Assembly (NCBI RefSeq): GCF_947489565.1
Contig: NZ_CANLEA010000016.1
Span: 80,007-144,006 of the forward strand
DNA length: 64,000 bases
Direction: 5' to 3'
Source: an uncultured Kordia sp.
GTDB lineage: Bacteria; Bacteroidota; Bacteroidia; Flavobacteriales; Flavobacteriaceae
Part shown: piece by piece, positions 19,271-30,333 of the stretch
How the letters are laid out: the number at the start of each line of letters is the position of its first letter
Position numbering within the stretch: the first letter of the stretch is position 1
The notes under the pieces: model-generated
The model's input: the letters and a program-made list of their open reading frames with translations, nothing else
What the model was told of the DNA's origin: nothing
Database searches by the model: none
Made by a program: the position numbers and the translations under genes

Positions 19271-21523
19271 TTATTCATGCTCTGGCAATTGTTCCTGAAT
19301 TTGATATGTACTAAAGTTTAAGAAATTCCCCGGATGCGCCAACACATTTTGCAAAATAAAAGGCGTATCGGGTGTTGTTCCTGTATATTGTACGTTTCCA
19401 TCTAAATTGATATCATGCACATTATATCCTGAAATTGTAAACGTTGGAAAATTCAAAAAGTTTGCAGGATCATTGAGCACTTCGCTTAAAATTGCAGGTG
19501 CGTCTGGACTTGTTCCCGTGTATTGAATTACGTCATTTGGACTCACATTTCCGGCCCACATTCCATAATATCCTGATGAATTTCCAAATTGTGTTTGTGG
19601 ATTGCTTCCATAACTAATCAGATTTGAATTTAACGCAAAGTTGATAGAAACAATAGCATCTGACAATTCAATTTCTCCATTTGTCATGATTCCTAAATGA
19701 TTTCGATGACGAATGGCCACATAATAATCTGCTGGTGGTACATTTAGTTTTACTGCTGTAGAAATGCCATCAACATCTACAATATCTCCATCGCGTTGTA
19801 ATAAAGCTGAACGTGCATATTTAACTTGCGTTGGATTTACAGGATCGCGCAATTCTATATAAACCCAGTCCACGATATCATTGTGTTCTTGTCCAAGAGT
19901 TGTATCAAAAACACTGGCTTCACAAGTCAAAGCATCTTGATATGGCGAAGTCGTTGGCAATACATTATTTCGGCGCAAATCGTCTCGCATCAACCCTTCT
20001 TCTCCTGTATACGGATTGATTCCTGCGCCTTGTAAATATACTATTGGCGAAACCGTGGCAGTTTTAATTGAAAAATCGGTCACAACCGGAAAATGATCGG
20101 AAGCAGTTCCTGTGTCGTTTTGCTGTAAATTATAGCTTGTCAATCGTGCTGCGGACATCAATTCTGTTTGTAATACAAATGACTTTTCTGCTGTAAGCGT
20201 AAAATCTGAAAACAATATAAAATCGAGTTTCCCAGGAGGAAATGCTTGCGAATCTGAACGCCATGTATAATTCATACGTACATCGGCTTGCAAACAATTT
20301 TCTTCTTGCACTGCTGTATTGTCCCAATCTAAAAATCCGCCTTGTCCATAGGTTGCCGTATCTTGAATATCGCCTGTTTTTAAGGTTTCTAATTGCTGTG
20401 CTAAACCTACCAAATTCAAATCACCTCCATACACAAAAGGTGTATTTTCGGGAAGATTGATCAATCCGCCAGAAGTTTTTGCATCTAAAATAAACGCAGC
20501 ATATTGGTCTACTTGATCTTGTCGAGAAGTATCGGCACCACAACAACTCAAATGTGCATTGGTAAACAGTAAATCGGTGTGATATGTTTCATCTGGAAGA
20601 TCAATCAATACAGGAAACTGACGTGTTAAATGATCCCATTGCTGTATAATTTCCCAACGAGAAACCGTCACTTCTCCTCCATGCTTTTTTACATACCAAC
20701 CATCAACCGTTCCTAAAGGCAACCATGTATCAAACAATCCTTTTACATAAGTTTCCGAAGTTCCAGCACTTTCTATAAAACCAACAATATCTGGGTTGAG
20801 CGATTTTATAATTCGTTCAAAATCATCCAACCGATTGACATCTAACAAACCATCTAATAACGTGTTATATGCTACAATTCTTATATGTTCGGCATTATCT
20901 TTAGTAATATCTATAGGCGTATATGCTGGCACTGGAGTTTCATCAAACGTATACGTAAATACGCTTCCAATATTCGGAATTCGATCAAAATTGTCATCAT
21001 TCTTGATCAATATTTTAATGGTAGATGATGGAAATAATGCATTTGCACCATCTGGAAGTACATGACGACCTATGGCAATTTCAAACTCATCTGAACTTAC
21101 TGTAGGCGCAACTCTCACTTTTAAGTCAGACATACTTACTTGCGAATAAGGCGTTACATTATAATGCGCGAACAAACGTGTAAATAATAAGCCCAATTCC
21201 GAACCGTAATCTTGCTGAATATCAAATCCGGTATTCGCATCATTATCTGCATCAATAAAAAGTCCTAACTCTTGCACAATAGTATTATCATCAGTAATAT
21301 CAAACTCTTGATCTGCTTTGATTCTGATAAACAAAAACTCATCGTCATTTGTCACTTGAATTTCAAGCAAATCTACTCCCGAAATATTTTCGCTTGTGTC
21401 AGTATACGTAGTCAAACTAGCATTCCAATCATCAAAATTACCATCAATCGTAATGGCAGCTGATTGTGAACAAACACATTGAAAACTTAGCAGAAAAAAC
21501 GCAAAAAAGTATCTTAATTTCAT
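19271..21523 (-). CDS. Secreted endonuclease/exonuclease/phosphatase-family protein
   Basis: I choose the ATG at 21521-21523 because it begins a signal peptide (MKLRYFFAFFLLSFQCVCSQ); an upstream in-frame ATG at 21556 would put 11 residues before it. 750 residues: a CBM9/DOMON-like domain (ITIDGNFDDWN, about 24-200), then an EEP nuclease/phosphatase domain (about 215-495, with IRIVAYNTLLDG, YGGDLNLVG, ASDHFPV), and a C-terminal region with two paired blocks (VIQYTGTSPDAP, VQYTGTTPDTP) that resemble dockerin-like Asp/Asn loops seen at the ends of secreted Bacteroidota proteins. It may cut extracellular DNA or remove phosphate; no enzyme-specific residues decide. Confidence 0.8.
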   Translation of the reverse strand: MKLRYFFAFFLLSFQCVCSQSAAITIDGNFDDWNASLTTYTDTSENISGVDLLEIQVTNDDEFLFIRIKADQEFDITDDNTIVQELGLFIDADNDANTGFDIQQDYGSELGLLFTRLFAHYNVTPYSQVSMSDLKVRVAPTVSSDEFEIAIGRHVLPDGANALFPSSTIKILIKNDDNFDRIPNIGSVFTYTFDETPVPAYTPIDITKDNAEHIRIVAYNTLLDGLLDVNRLDDFERIIKSLNPDIVGFIESAGTSETYVKGLFDTWLPLGTVDGWYVKKHGGEVTVSRWEIIQQWDHLTRQFPVLIDLPDETYHTDLLFTNAHLSCCGADTSRQDQVDQYAAFILDAKTSGGLINLPENTPFVYGGDLNLVGLAQQLETLKTGDIQDTATYGQGGFLDWDNTAVQEENCLQADVRMNYTWRSDSQAFPPGKLDFILFSDFTLTAEKSFVLQTELMSAARLTSYNLQQNDTGTASDHFPVVTDFSIKTATVSPIVYLQGAGINPYTGEEGLMRDDLRRNNVLPTTSPYQDALTCEASVFDTTLGQEHNDIVDWVYIELRDPVNPTQVKYARSALLQRDGDIVDVDGISTAVKLNVPPADYYVAIRHRNHLGIMTNGEIELSDAIVSINFALNSNLISYGSNPQTQFGNSSGYYGMWAGNVSPNDVIQYTGTSPDAPAILSEVLNDPANFLNFPTFTISGYNVHDINLDGNVQYTGTTPDTPFILQNVLAHPGNFLNFSTYQIQEQLPEHE

Positions 21524-21565
21524 GGAAAGAATTTGATAGATTGAATGATGATGCAAAGATAAAAT

Positions 21566-22579
21566 TTACGCTATATATTTACTCGCAGCCGCTTCTAATT
21601 TTTTTCGAATTCGTTTCCGTAATAATGGTGGTTCTATCACTTCAATGGAATCTCCAAAACCGAGAATTAAACGTTCTAATTCAAAGTTGATGTGTACTTT
21701 CAATTGTACTGTAATGCTTCCGTCTTTTTGTGCTGAGATAATTTCTTGGGTATTATGAAAAGGCTTGGTTGTTACATACGGCGCGTTGCTTTTGTCAATT
21801 TTCAGCACAATGCGTTGAATGTGTTTTTTGTCTAAAACGGTGACTCCAATGGTGTTTTTATAATACTCGTCTCCATCAAATGCTTCGTTTCTGTACGGAA
21901 TGTCTAAATCATAATCCACATTAATAATTCGGTCTAACGCAAAAGTGAGAATGCTAGGTTTGTTCCCAACAACTCCAATTAAAAACCAACGATTGTTGTA
22001 TTCTTTTAAGATGAATGGATGAAAAATAACTTCAGAAGCTGTTCGTGCTTTAAATGATCGGTACGTTAAACGCAGTACAATTTTCTTTAGAATAGCCTGA
22101 TATAACAGATCTAAATGTTGCAAGCCTTTTAAGTTCTCATTTTTGTCTAAATGGATAATGGAAGCTTGATGTGTTTTTTCCGTATACACCTTATCTTCCA
22201 AACGCTGTATAATACCGCCTAATTCTGAAAATAACGAGAAATCTTTGAATTGTTTCAGCATTTCTACCGTTTCAGAAAGTACATTCATATCGTTTTCTGT
22301 CAATGGAATATCTGTGATGGAATACTCTTCATCTTCATATTTATAAAACTTACGATCGTATACCACAATTGGTGCATTATAGCCCAATTTATCGCTACGC
22401 ATCATCTGAATATCCAATTGTACGGTTCGTTTGCTCACATTTACTTCGCGACCTTCATATTCGTGTAAAACATCAGAACAGGCTTCAATCAAATCGTTTA
22501 AAGTCCACTGACGATAGTGGTTTTGCAAGCATTTGTCAATGGTTTTATATCGAATCAGTGCGTTTTTATTTATGGCCAT
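21566..22579 (-). CDS. WYL-domain transcriptional regulator
   Basis: 337 residues. N-terminal winged helix (about 8-65, YKTIDKCLQ, WTLNDLI, SKRTVQLDIQMM), linker helices, then a WYL domain (about 160-260, FHPFILKEYNNRWFLIGV) and a WCX-like C-terminal domain (about 265-335). WYL proteins bind nucleic-acid-derived ligands in several systems and are known regulators of RNA-repair and defence loci. It is divergent from an exonuclease gene; the palindrome at 22623-22641 lies between the two starts and recurs seven more times upstream of island genes, so this is the best candidate for the protein that binds it. Confidence 0.92.
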   Translation of the reverse strand: MAINKNALIRYKTIDKCLQNHYRQWTLNDLIEACSDVLHEYEGREVNVSKRTVQLDIQMMRSDKLGYNAPIVVYDRKFYKYEDEEYSITDIPLTENDMNVLSETVEMLKQFKDFSLFSELGGIIQRLEDKVYTEKTHQASIIHLDKNENLKGLQHLDLLYQAILKKIVLRLTYRSFKARTASEVIFHPFILKEYNNRWFLIGVVGNKPSILTFALDRIINVDYDLDIPYRNEAFDGDEYYKNTIGVTVLDKKHIQRIVLKIDKSNAPYVTTKPFHNTQEIISAQKDGSITVQLKVHINFELERLILGFGDSIEVIEPPLLRKRIRKKLEAAASKYIA

Positions 22580-22622
22580 ATTATATCTGTCTAAAGTGTG
22601 AAAATAGCAAAAATTTATGAAG

Positions 22623-22641
22623 TGCGTAAAAAGATTGCGTA
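22623..22641 (+). promoter_or_regulatory. Island operator O1 (exonuclease / WYL divergent region)
   Basis: TGCGTAAAAAGATTGCGTA, followed after 14 bp by TTTG of a -7 element. On the other strand the same palindrome lies 44 bp before the WYL start with a TTTTTG 11 bp beyond, so it could also serve autoregulation. Confidence 0.75.
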
Positions 22642-22735
22642 CATAAATAACATTCTTTGCACAAGTTCTTTACATACGAATTGTGCGTCGGCTTTCATCT
22701 GTCAACAAAAAATTAATTATTTAACAAATTTCAAG

Positions 22736-23287
22736 ATGAAAACAACAAACAAAATCCTAGTGGTAGACTTAGAAGCTACGTGCTGGGAACAAGATGGTGA
22801 ATACCAACGAAATCACAGTGAGATTATCGAAATTGGTATTTGCGAATTGGATGTTCCTTCCGGGGAAATATCCAAACAACAAGGAATTCTCGTAATTCCT
22901 GAACATTCCGAAATCAGTCGATTTTGCACAGAACTCACCTCAATCACGCCCGAAATGGTGGCGCAAGAAGGCGTTTCTTTTGAAGATGCGATTGATATAC
23001 TTTTTGACGAGTATGATTCGTCTGCATACACGTGGGCAAGTTACGGCGCGTATGATCGTAACAAAGTCATGGAAGAATGTAGAAAAAAATATGTCGATTT
23101 CCCTTTTGGCGATCAACACATCAATGTCAAAGAAGAGTTTAGACGTTGCAACAGAATGCGACGCGGTATCGGAATGGCAAGAGCATTAAAACAACTTCGA
23201 ATTCCTTTAGAAGGAAGACATCACCGAGGTGTCGACGATGCCAATAACACCGCCAAAATCTTACATTGGTGTTTAAATAATCAGTAA
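22736..23287 (+). CDS. DEDDh 3'-5' exonuclease (KapD/ERI-1 type), copy 1
   Basis: 183 residues; the start at 22736 is chosen because the frame upstream overlaps the promoter. DEDDh motifs: VVDLEATCW (D and E near 9-11), YGAYDRN (D near 103), and HHRGVDDAN (H/D near 160-166). The closest class is the 'inhibitor of KinA pathway / ERI-1-like' exonucleases that trim RNA 3' ends. A clear paralogue is at 31059. Under operator O1. Likely role: 3' end trimming of damaged RNA before ligation; inferred from context. Confidence 0.88.
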   Translation: MKTTNKILVVDLEATCWEQDGEYQRNHSEIIEIGICELDVPSGEISKQQGILVIPEHSEISRFCTELTSITPEMVAQEGVSFEDAIDILFDEYDSSAYTWASYGAYDRNKVMEECRKKYVDFPFGDQHINVKEEFRRCNRMRRGIGMARALKQLRIPLEGRHHRGVDDANNTAKILHWCLNNQ

Positions 23288-23297
23288 GATGTATATT

Positions 23298-23325
23298 TGA
23301 TTAGCCGCTTGGCTAATTTTTTTTG
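23298..23325 (+). terminator. Intrinsic terminator
   Basis: ATTAGCC-gctt-GGCTAAT followed by eight T residues, directly after the exonuclease gene. Confidence 0.85.
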
Positions 23326-23383
23326 CTTAAATTTAGCTATAGAATCCAAATTTTCTCTAACATTTTAAACTGATTTTACTACT

Positions 23384-25030
23384 GTGATACTAATTATATT
23401 AACAGTTATTACATGTATTATTTTTTTATTAAAATATATCTATGAAAAGCGAAGAAAAAAGCACTTCACGTACGATGAAGAGTTAATGGATTCAATACTC
23501 CAAGATTTTTACAAAAATAAAAAAATCACTCACTTTTTTGTTCAAATTACTCAAGGGCTTACCTCGGTTCTTCTTATAGTTCCTTATTTATTTATTTTTG
23601 TATTCTATTTGGTGTTTACGAAAGGATGGATAGGAAAATCTGTTAATTATTTTAAAGCTTATGGAACGTTATATAGCTTCTCAACTTGGTTACAGCTAGG
23701 TATTGGCTTGGTCTCTTTGATACTATGCTTTACAGTTTTTAAGAATTATGGATTTGATAGCCTATCTGCTCAATTTATAGGATACTATTTAGTTTTGCTG
23801 TCTGCGCTTGTACTGATCGCATTACTTTTTACACCTTTCAAATCAGAATTTACATGGACAAGCGCTATCCTTAATGAAAAATTACTATTACTTATTACCA
23901 CTTTAAACATTACAATTTTTTCAATTATAGGATATACGTACTTAACCATAACTAACAATTCGTTCGGAACAGCATTTCAAAATATATTTGATTTATTTTT
24001 TAGAATAAAAACAATCTCTGACTTTGTTTTTAGTATTGACACCATACAAAAAATAGGCTACAATATAGAGACACTCATTTCAATTCATGGCTTACTATTT
24101 TATGCGTTTGTGACTAAATATACATTCAACATAGTTAAGCTTCGTAAATCTGGAATTGATCATCTCAATATTGCGTTTAGCTTGATTTTTATAAATAAGT
24201 TTACGGTTGCTGAAAACTATCTTGAAAAGAATCGGAAAAATTTCACAGGTCACTATTATTTCGTAATGAGTACGCTCAAATTATCCCAAAACTTACCTCA
24301 AGAAGCCGTCAATAGCATGAGAAAATTTATAAATGAATATGAAGATGATGCTATTAATGATGTTATTTATTTACGATTAGTACACCTCTGCTTATTTCTT
24401 AGAACTCCTGATGAAATTGACATTAATCTTTTAGAACTTGCAAAACAACAACAGCTTAAAAGTTATACATACTCTATTATAAAAAATAATATAGAACAAG
24501 CGAATTATGCTAATAAGATCTCATTCAAAAACTACGCTTCTAAATCGTTAGATAGTTTAAATTTTGAGATAATGTCGTCACGGTTTTCAGAAATTGTGGA
24601 AGGTGACTACAAAGAAACTAGCAAAGAAAAGTTTGAAGTGATTAACGATTTAACTTTATACTCTTTTAATCAAGCTTGTGTCAAATTTCACTATTTAATT
24701 TCGCATGGTGCATCCTACTCCAAAGCGTTTGAACTTGATGAAGATGCAGAAAAAGTACATTCGTACATCTCTAATGAAATAGAAATGAATTTGAAATATA
24801 TGAAACAAGATTTTGATACCAAAAAATTATCATTTTCAAATTGTTTCTTTTTTAGAGCTTTTGTTACTACTAATGAATATTATTTCAATAAAGGAACGTT
24901 TAAAAATTTAAAAACAGTATATCACTATTTAGAAGCTGATTGGGAAGACTACATAGAAAAACAATACTTTGGTGCTATTAAGGGTCTTTTATCTGGAGAC
25001 AATCTTTTCAAAGAAATGCTAAGAAATTAA
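23384..25030 (+). CDS. Multi-span membrane protein of unknown function
   Basis: 548 residues from a GTG start. Hydrophobic spans near 1-16, 55-80, 100-118, 125-150, 165-190 and 230-250; the C-terminal half (about 260-548) is soluble, helical and TPR-like in feel (IAFSLIFINKFTVAENYLEKN, ALKLSQNLPQEAV-type repeats). I do not recognise a family. It lies between two operator-controlled units without an operator of its own. Confidence 0.65.
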   Translation: MILIILTVITCIIFLLKYIYEKRRKKHFTYDEELMDSILQDFYKNKKITHFFVQITQGLTSVLLIVPYLFIFVFYLVFTKGWIGKSVNYFKAYGTLYSFSTWLQLGIGLVSLILCFTVFKNYGFDSLSAQFIGYYLVLLSALVLIALLFTPFKSEFTWTSAILNEKLLLLITTLNITIFSIIGYTYLTITNNSFGTAFQNIFDLFFRIKTISDFVFSIDTIQKIGYNIETLISIHGLLFYAFVTKYTFNIVKLRKSGIDHLNIAFSLIFINKFTVAENYLEKNRKNFTGHYYFVMSTLKLSQNLPQEAVNSMRKFINEYEDDAINDVIYLRLVHLCLFLRTPDEIDINLLELAKQQQLKSYTYSIIKNNIEQANYANKISFKNYASKSLDSLNFEIMSSRFSEIVEGDYKETSKEKFEVINDLTLYSFNQACVKFHYLISHGASYSKAFELDEDAEKVHSYISNEIEMNLKYMKQDFDTKKLSFSNCFFFRAFVTTNEYYFNKGTFKNLKTVYHYLEADWEDYIEKQYFGAIKGLLSGDNLFKEMLRN

Positions 25031-25031
25031 C

Positions 25032-25050
25032 TACGTAAAAAGATTGCGCA
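25032..25050 (+). promoter_or_regulatory. Island operator O2
   Basis: TACGTAAAAAGATTGCGCA, then 13 bp, then TTTG (in the perfect -7 match TAAATTTG). About 200 bp of leader with hairpins (TCTCGAT/ATCGAGA; TATGTG/CACATA) precede the next start. Confidence 0.8.
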
Positions 25051-25247
25051 GTTCTTTGCTAAATTTGAAAATACTTGAAAGTAAGTCTGTGAATACTCAT
25101 AGTGAATTCATGTTAATATATAGAGACAAGCCTTCAAATACATAAATCTCGATTATCGAGAAAAGTTCATTGAAATACTTTTGAAACAGGTTTCCGAAAG
25201 ATATGTGCGTCAATAATGACACATATAACTTTTAAAAAACGATAATT

Positions 25248-25544
25248 ATGAATTGGAAAATTCAAAAACTACTCGATGGAGAAACCATCATTTCAAAAGA
25301 ACCTGGTAATTCTATGCTGCCACTTCTAAAATCGAAGCAACCTGTAAAGTTGCAACCTATTTCTTGGGAAGATTGCGAAGTCGGTGATATTGTCTTTTGT
25401 AAAGTCCGCGGAAATGTATTTACACATCTAGTAAAAGGAAAAAACGAAAGACGCGGATTGTTAATTGGAAACAATCACGGAAGAATTAACGGATGGACCA
25501 AAAATGTATATGGGAAAGTAATAGAAATATTACCAATGTCATAG
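25248..25544 (+). CDS. Small S24/S26-like peptidase-fold protein
   Basis: 98 residues. GNSMLPLL near 20-27 matches the catalytic-Ser motif of the LexA/signal-peptidase fold, and the following strands VKLQP, GDIVFCKV, HLV and IGNNHGRINGW fit the S24/S26 beta core. There is no DNA-binding domain and no membrane anchor, so it is neither a full LexA nor a signal peptidase. The general-base Lys is not evident at the usual place. It is driven by operator O2, which makes it an island member; role unknown. Confidence 0.7.
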   Translation: MNWKIQKLLDGETIISKEPGNSMLPLLKSKQPVKLQPISWEDCEVGDIVFCKVRGNVFTHLVKGKNERRGLLIGNNHGRINGWTKNVYGKVIEILPMS

Positions 25545-25591
25545 ACATTACTTTTTCAAAAAAATCCACAAATATTTCTTATACAATATAT

Positions 25592-26212
25592 CTATTCCTT
25601 TTCAGGAAAATTAGTCCCTTCAAACTGGATATAGGAAGCATCATTCATAGATTTAATTATATCTATCACATCATCCAATTCATATACACTTTTATAACCA
25701 TAACCATATAAGTTTATATATGTTGGTATATTCAACGCCAACATCAAAGGCTGATTATTTGCTGGTACTGCCGTCTTTAAAGCAAAACTGATCGGATCAT
25801 TCTGAATATTATTATTGCAATAAATCAAAATTTTAGTCTCAGGATTTGGTATAATTCGCATCAAATTTAACTGTGTAAATTTGGTAAAAGGCAAATTCAC
25901 AGCTCCTTTTATATGACTTCTTTTGTATAAATCTTCGGCTCTTGCGTCTAAAATAATAACATCTTCTTGTTCACTCATTGCTACAAACGTTTCCAAATCT
26001 ATCAAACGTGCTGCTCGATGCTTTTCAACTTCACTCATCAAATTTTTATAATCTTTAAAACTTACCATAGGATTACCGTCTTTGGAAGTATTAAACTTTT
26101 GTGTAAAATTTTCAATGCGTTCCAATGTATCGTTTGTAGGATTTGGTTTTTGCGCTATCAGCACTCCACAAATAACAATCATAGCCAAAAAAATAAAGTT
26201 TGAAGTTTTCAT
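25592..26212 (-). CDS. Exported rhodanese-domain protein
   Basis: 206 residues with a signal peptide or anchor at 1-20 (MKTSNFIFLAMIVICGVLIA). The rhodanese fold spans about 70-195: VIILDARAEDLYKRSHIKGAVNLP and the active-site loop IYCNNN with its Cys near 139. Convergent with the S24-like gene and divergent from rtcB; it has no island operator and may be a bystander. Confidence 0.8.
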   Translation of the reverse strand: MKTSNFIFLAMIVICGVLIAQKPNPTNDTLERIENFTQKFNTSKDGNPMVSFKDYKNLMSEVEKHRAARLIDLETFVAMSEQEDVIILDARAEDLYKRSHIKGAVNLPFTKFTQLNLMRIIPNPETKILIYCNNNIQNDPISFALKTAVPANNQPLMLALNIPTYINLYGYGYKSVYELDDVIDIIKSMNDASYIQFEGTNFPEKE

Positions 26213-26321
26213 GATGTTTAATTTTAAAACGAAACTACGTATTCAAAATACATTCTGTAACTTATAATGAGTAAACTGGCTATATGAATGAGGGAACATG
26301 TTTTGTTTATTTTATTTTTAC

Positions 26322-26340
26322 TACGCAAAACTATTGCGCA
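26322..26340 (+). promoter_or_regulatory. Island operator O3 (rtcB)
   Basis: TACGCAAAACTATTGCGCA, 13 bp, TTTG. The rtcB leader that follows contains the hairpin ACTCCGC / GCGGAGT at 26401-26429. Confidence 0.85.
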
Positions 26341-26436
26341 TTAGTGTAAAATATTTGTATCGGAATCATAAATAAGTTATTATACATAACAAAGTAAGTT
26401 ACTCCGCTGAATATTGAAGTCGGCGGAGTTTACTAA

Positions 26437-28138
<1,702 letters not shown>

Positions 28139-28142
<4 letters not shown>

Positions 28143-28624
28143 AAACAATAGGTAACATCATCGCAGTTCTTATATGTATTGCAATTGGAATACCGCTGCT
28201 GATCATTTTTATGCTATTTTACACTCCTTATTCGTATGTAAGAAATTATGAATATCGAAGAAAACGTAAAAAAGAATTAGAAGAAGCTTTAATCCAAAAT
28301 AATGGGAAAATTATATTTCTATATGGCGAATATCATACGTTTAACTTTTTAAAGTATTTTAAAGACCATTATCCCGAAATACAATGTTTGCAAGTGTATA
28401 ATGGATACAATACCTCTGGTGTTTTTGTCGATCATCTAACTAAAAATAGAAAAGCAAAAAGTTTACCTCAATTAGTAAAGATTGATGGAAAAAACATTCT
28501 CAAAAAAGAACATTATAATTCGTTTAAACATTACATACGAAGAAACAATGATGCAGATAGTTTTTTCAAATTGATTGAAAGCTCAATTAAAAATTTAGAA
28601 AGTTTACCATCCAAACAACTATAA
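28139..28624 (+). CDS. Unknown membrane-anchored protein
   Basis: 161 residues. One or two hydrophobic spans at 4-31 (GNIIAVLICIAIGIPLLIIF), then a basic cytoplasmic stretch (RRKRKK near 41-46) and a soluble C-terminal domain. Overlaps its neighbour by 4 bp. No family is recognised. Confidence 0.65.
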
Positions 28625-28634
28625 AGTCAAAATC

Positions 28635-29375
28635 ATGAACACAAAAAAAATCATTATACTATCACCAAACTTTTCTGAAGATTCAAAAATCATCAGTCAA
28701 GCTGCTATTGATAGTGAATTCACTACCATACGATTTGGAGGTTGGAATGTTCCTACAGAATATCAAAAAGATGTTGTGGCGGTTTATGGCGAAGATTTAT
28801 TCACAACAATTGTAGCTGAACAATGCAGTCTAAAACTCCTAAAACCCGCAGACGATTGGTTGGCAAGTGTTCCGACAAAATATACCTTACGAAACATTCA
28901 ATATGATCGTTTTGGGAATATTCAAAACGTACAAAACAAATTTATAAAACCTGTCGATTTCAAGTTTTTCCCTGCTGGTGTATACACTTCCGTGGAAGAA
29001 ATCCAGGGCTATAGTACGATTGATGCAACCATTGAAGTCTTCGTATCTGATGTGGTGAGTTGGGCAATTGAAGTTCGCTGTTTTATCATTGATCGACAAC
29101 TACAAACGTGGTCAACGTATATCTACAACGGAGAAATTGAGTTGAAAAATACGATACTAGAAAATGAAGAAACTGAAATGCTGAGCTTTCTCAATGAATT
29201 CCTAACCGACAAAACAATTGACTTGCCTAAAGCAGTTGTCATTGATGTTGGTTACATTTCTGACAAAGGTTGGGCGCTCATTGAAGCAAATCCAGTATGG
29301 AGTTCGGGCGTATATGCGTGCAATCCTAAAAAAGTAATAGATACAATTGTGAAAAGTTGTGAGAAAGTGATCTAA
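28635..29375 (+). CDS. ATP-grasp domain protein (R2K clade, DUF4343-like)
   Basis: 246 residues. The C-terminal half has the ATP-grasp signature with acidic metal ligands: WAIEVRCFII, PKAVVIDVGYI and WALIEANPVWSSG. R2K-clade ATP-grasp proteins (formerly DUF4343) were described from RNA-repair and conflict loci, which fits this place in the rtcB operon. They are expected to ligate a peptide or amino group using ATP; the substrate is unknown. Confidence 0.75.
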   Translation: MNTKKIIILSPNFSEDSKIISQAAIDSEFTTIRFGGWNVPTEYQKDVVAVYGEDLFTTIVAEQCSLKLLKPADDWLASVPTKYTLRNIQYDRFGNIQNVQNKFIKPVDFKFFPAGVYTSVEEIQGYSTIDATIEVFVSDVVSWAIEVRCFIIDRQLQTWSTYIYNGEIELKNTILENEETEMLSFLNEFLTDKTIDLPKAVVIDVGYISDKGWALIEANPVWSSGVYACNPKKVIDTIVKSCEKVI

Positions 29376-29382
29376 AAATATC

Positions 29383-30081
29383 ATGAATACAAATATTAAC
29401 ATCGCGACCAAAAACCTGTATGGTGTATTTAAGCCATATACGATTGAAGGAAATCTTAGAGAACGAAGCTGTGATTGCTGTGTTTCCGATGCAGAGATAA
29501 AGGAATTACTATCAAAAGATTTACATGTGCTTTCGGAAGACGAAATTGGACACTTTATGCGTTCGGCAGTTACAACTTTTGGCTGTGTTACTGATTACAA
29601 GCATTTTTTACCAAGAATTTTAGAATTAATGCAATTTGAAAACAGTGATATGTTATTTGATTTTACGACATACGAAAAACTAAATTATAGCAAGTGGGAA
29701 ACTTGGAGTGAGTCTGAAATTGAAGCAATTAAAACCTATTTCACAACTTTATGGATTGAAACTTTGAATGATACAACAACAACCTTGTACAAAACTCAAA
29801 GTATGTTAAAAATCATGATTACTTATGTTGGTTGGGATGCAACTTTTTCTATTTGGGAAAAAGCAGCTAATTCACGCTGGATTCATTATGTAGTAGATGT
29901 CGTTTTAGGGAATGATTCTTTAGATTTTAATACAGAAGACACAGAACGTTTAATGAATTGGTTTTCAACGCATCTTTTTTTATCCAAACTAGAAAATGCC
30001 TTTTTAGAAACTGAAGATAAACTAGAAGCTAACAGAATTTCAATTGCATATACAATACTTGAAAAGTATAACAAAAATTAA
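29383..30081 (+). CDS. Unknown protein with N-terminal CDCC motif
   Basis: 232 residues, all-helical in appearance. RSCDCCVSDAEI near 28-39 holds three cysteines that might bind metal. The rest (ILELMQFENSDMLFDF, YVGWDATFSIWEK) looks like a helical scaffold. Last gene of the rtcB operon before a repeat element. No family is recognised. Confidence 0.65.
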   Translation: MNTNINIATKNLYGVFKPYTIEGNLRERSCDCCVSDAEIKELLSKDLHVLSEDEIGHFMRSAVTTFGCVTDYKHFLPRILELMQFENSDMLFDFTTYEKLNYSKWETWSESEIEAIKTYFTTLWIETLNDTTTTLYKTQSMLKIMITYVGWDATFSIWEKAANSRWIHYVVDVVLGNDSLDFNTEDTERLMNWFSTHLFLSKLENAFLETEDKLEANRISIAYTILEKYNKN

Positions 30082-30107
30082 TTTCAAAATGTCAATCGAA
30101 ACTATCC

Positions 30108-30250
30108 GTCTGTGTTAAGAAATAATGAGCTAGCAAACGAAATTGCGAAGCGTAGCTTCAAGCATGTAGTTTAGCTAGTGAATGGTGCGCAGCAATTTCC
30201 TATACACAGACTTGATTTTTTGGTTCATTTTTTATCAAGAAAAAATGAAC
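30108..30250. repeat. Structured interspersed element, copy 1
   Basis: Closing stem GTCTGTGT / ACACAGAC, inner hairpin GAAGC-gta-GCTTC and inner stem GAAATTGC / GCAATTTC, followed by a second hairpin (GTTCATTTTTT / AAAAAATGAAC). The copy at 59954 has the same fixed segments (AGAAATAATGAG, GCGCAGCAATTTCCTAT) but different, still complementary, stems. Confidence 0.8.
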
Positions 30251-30333
30251 GTTACTAAAATTATAGTTTGAAACACTAAAGGCAAAAAGGTTACACAAAC
30301 ATTCTTATCAAAAACAAAAAACAACAAAAACTC

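Noticed and set aside
21524..21556. Start of the EEP-family protein at the upstream ATG (21556)
   Set aside because: The downstream ATG gives a proper signal peptide directly at the N-terminus.
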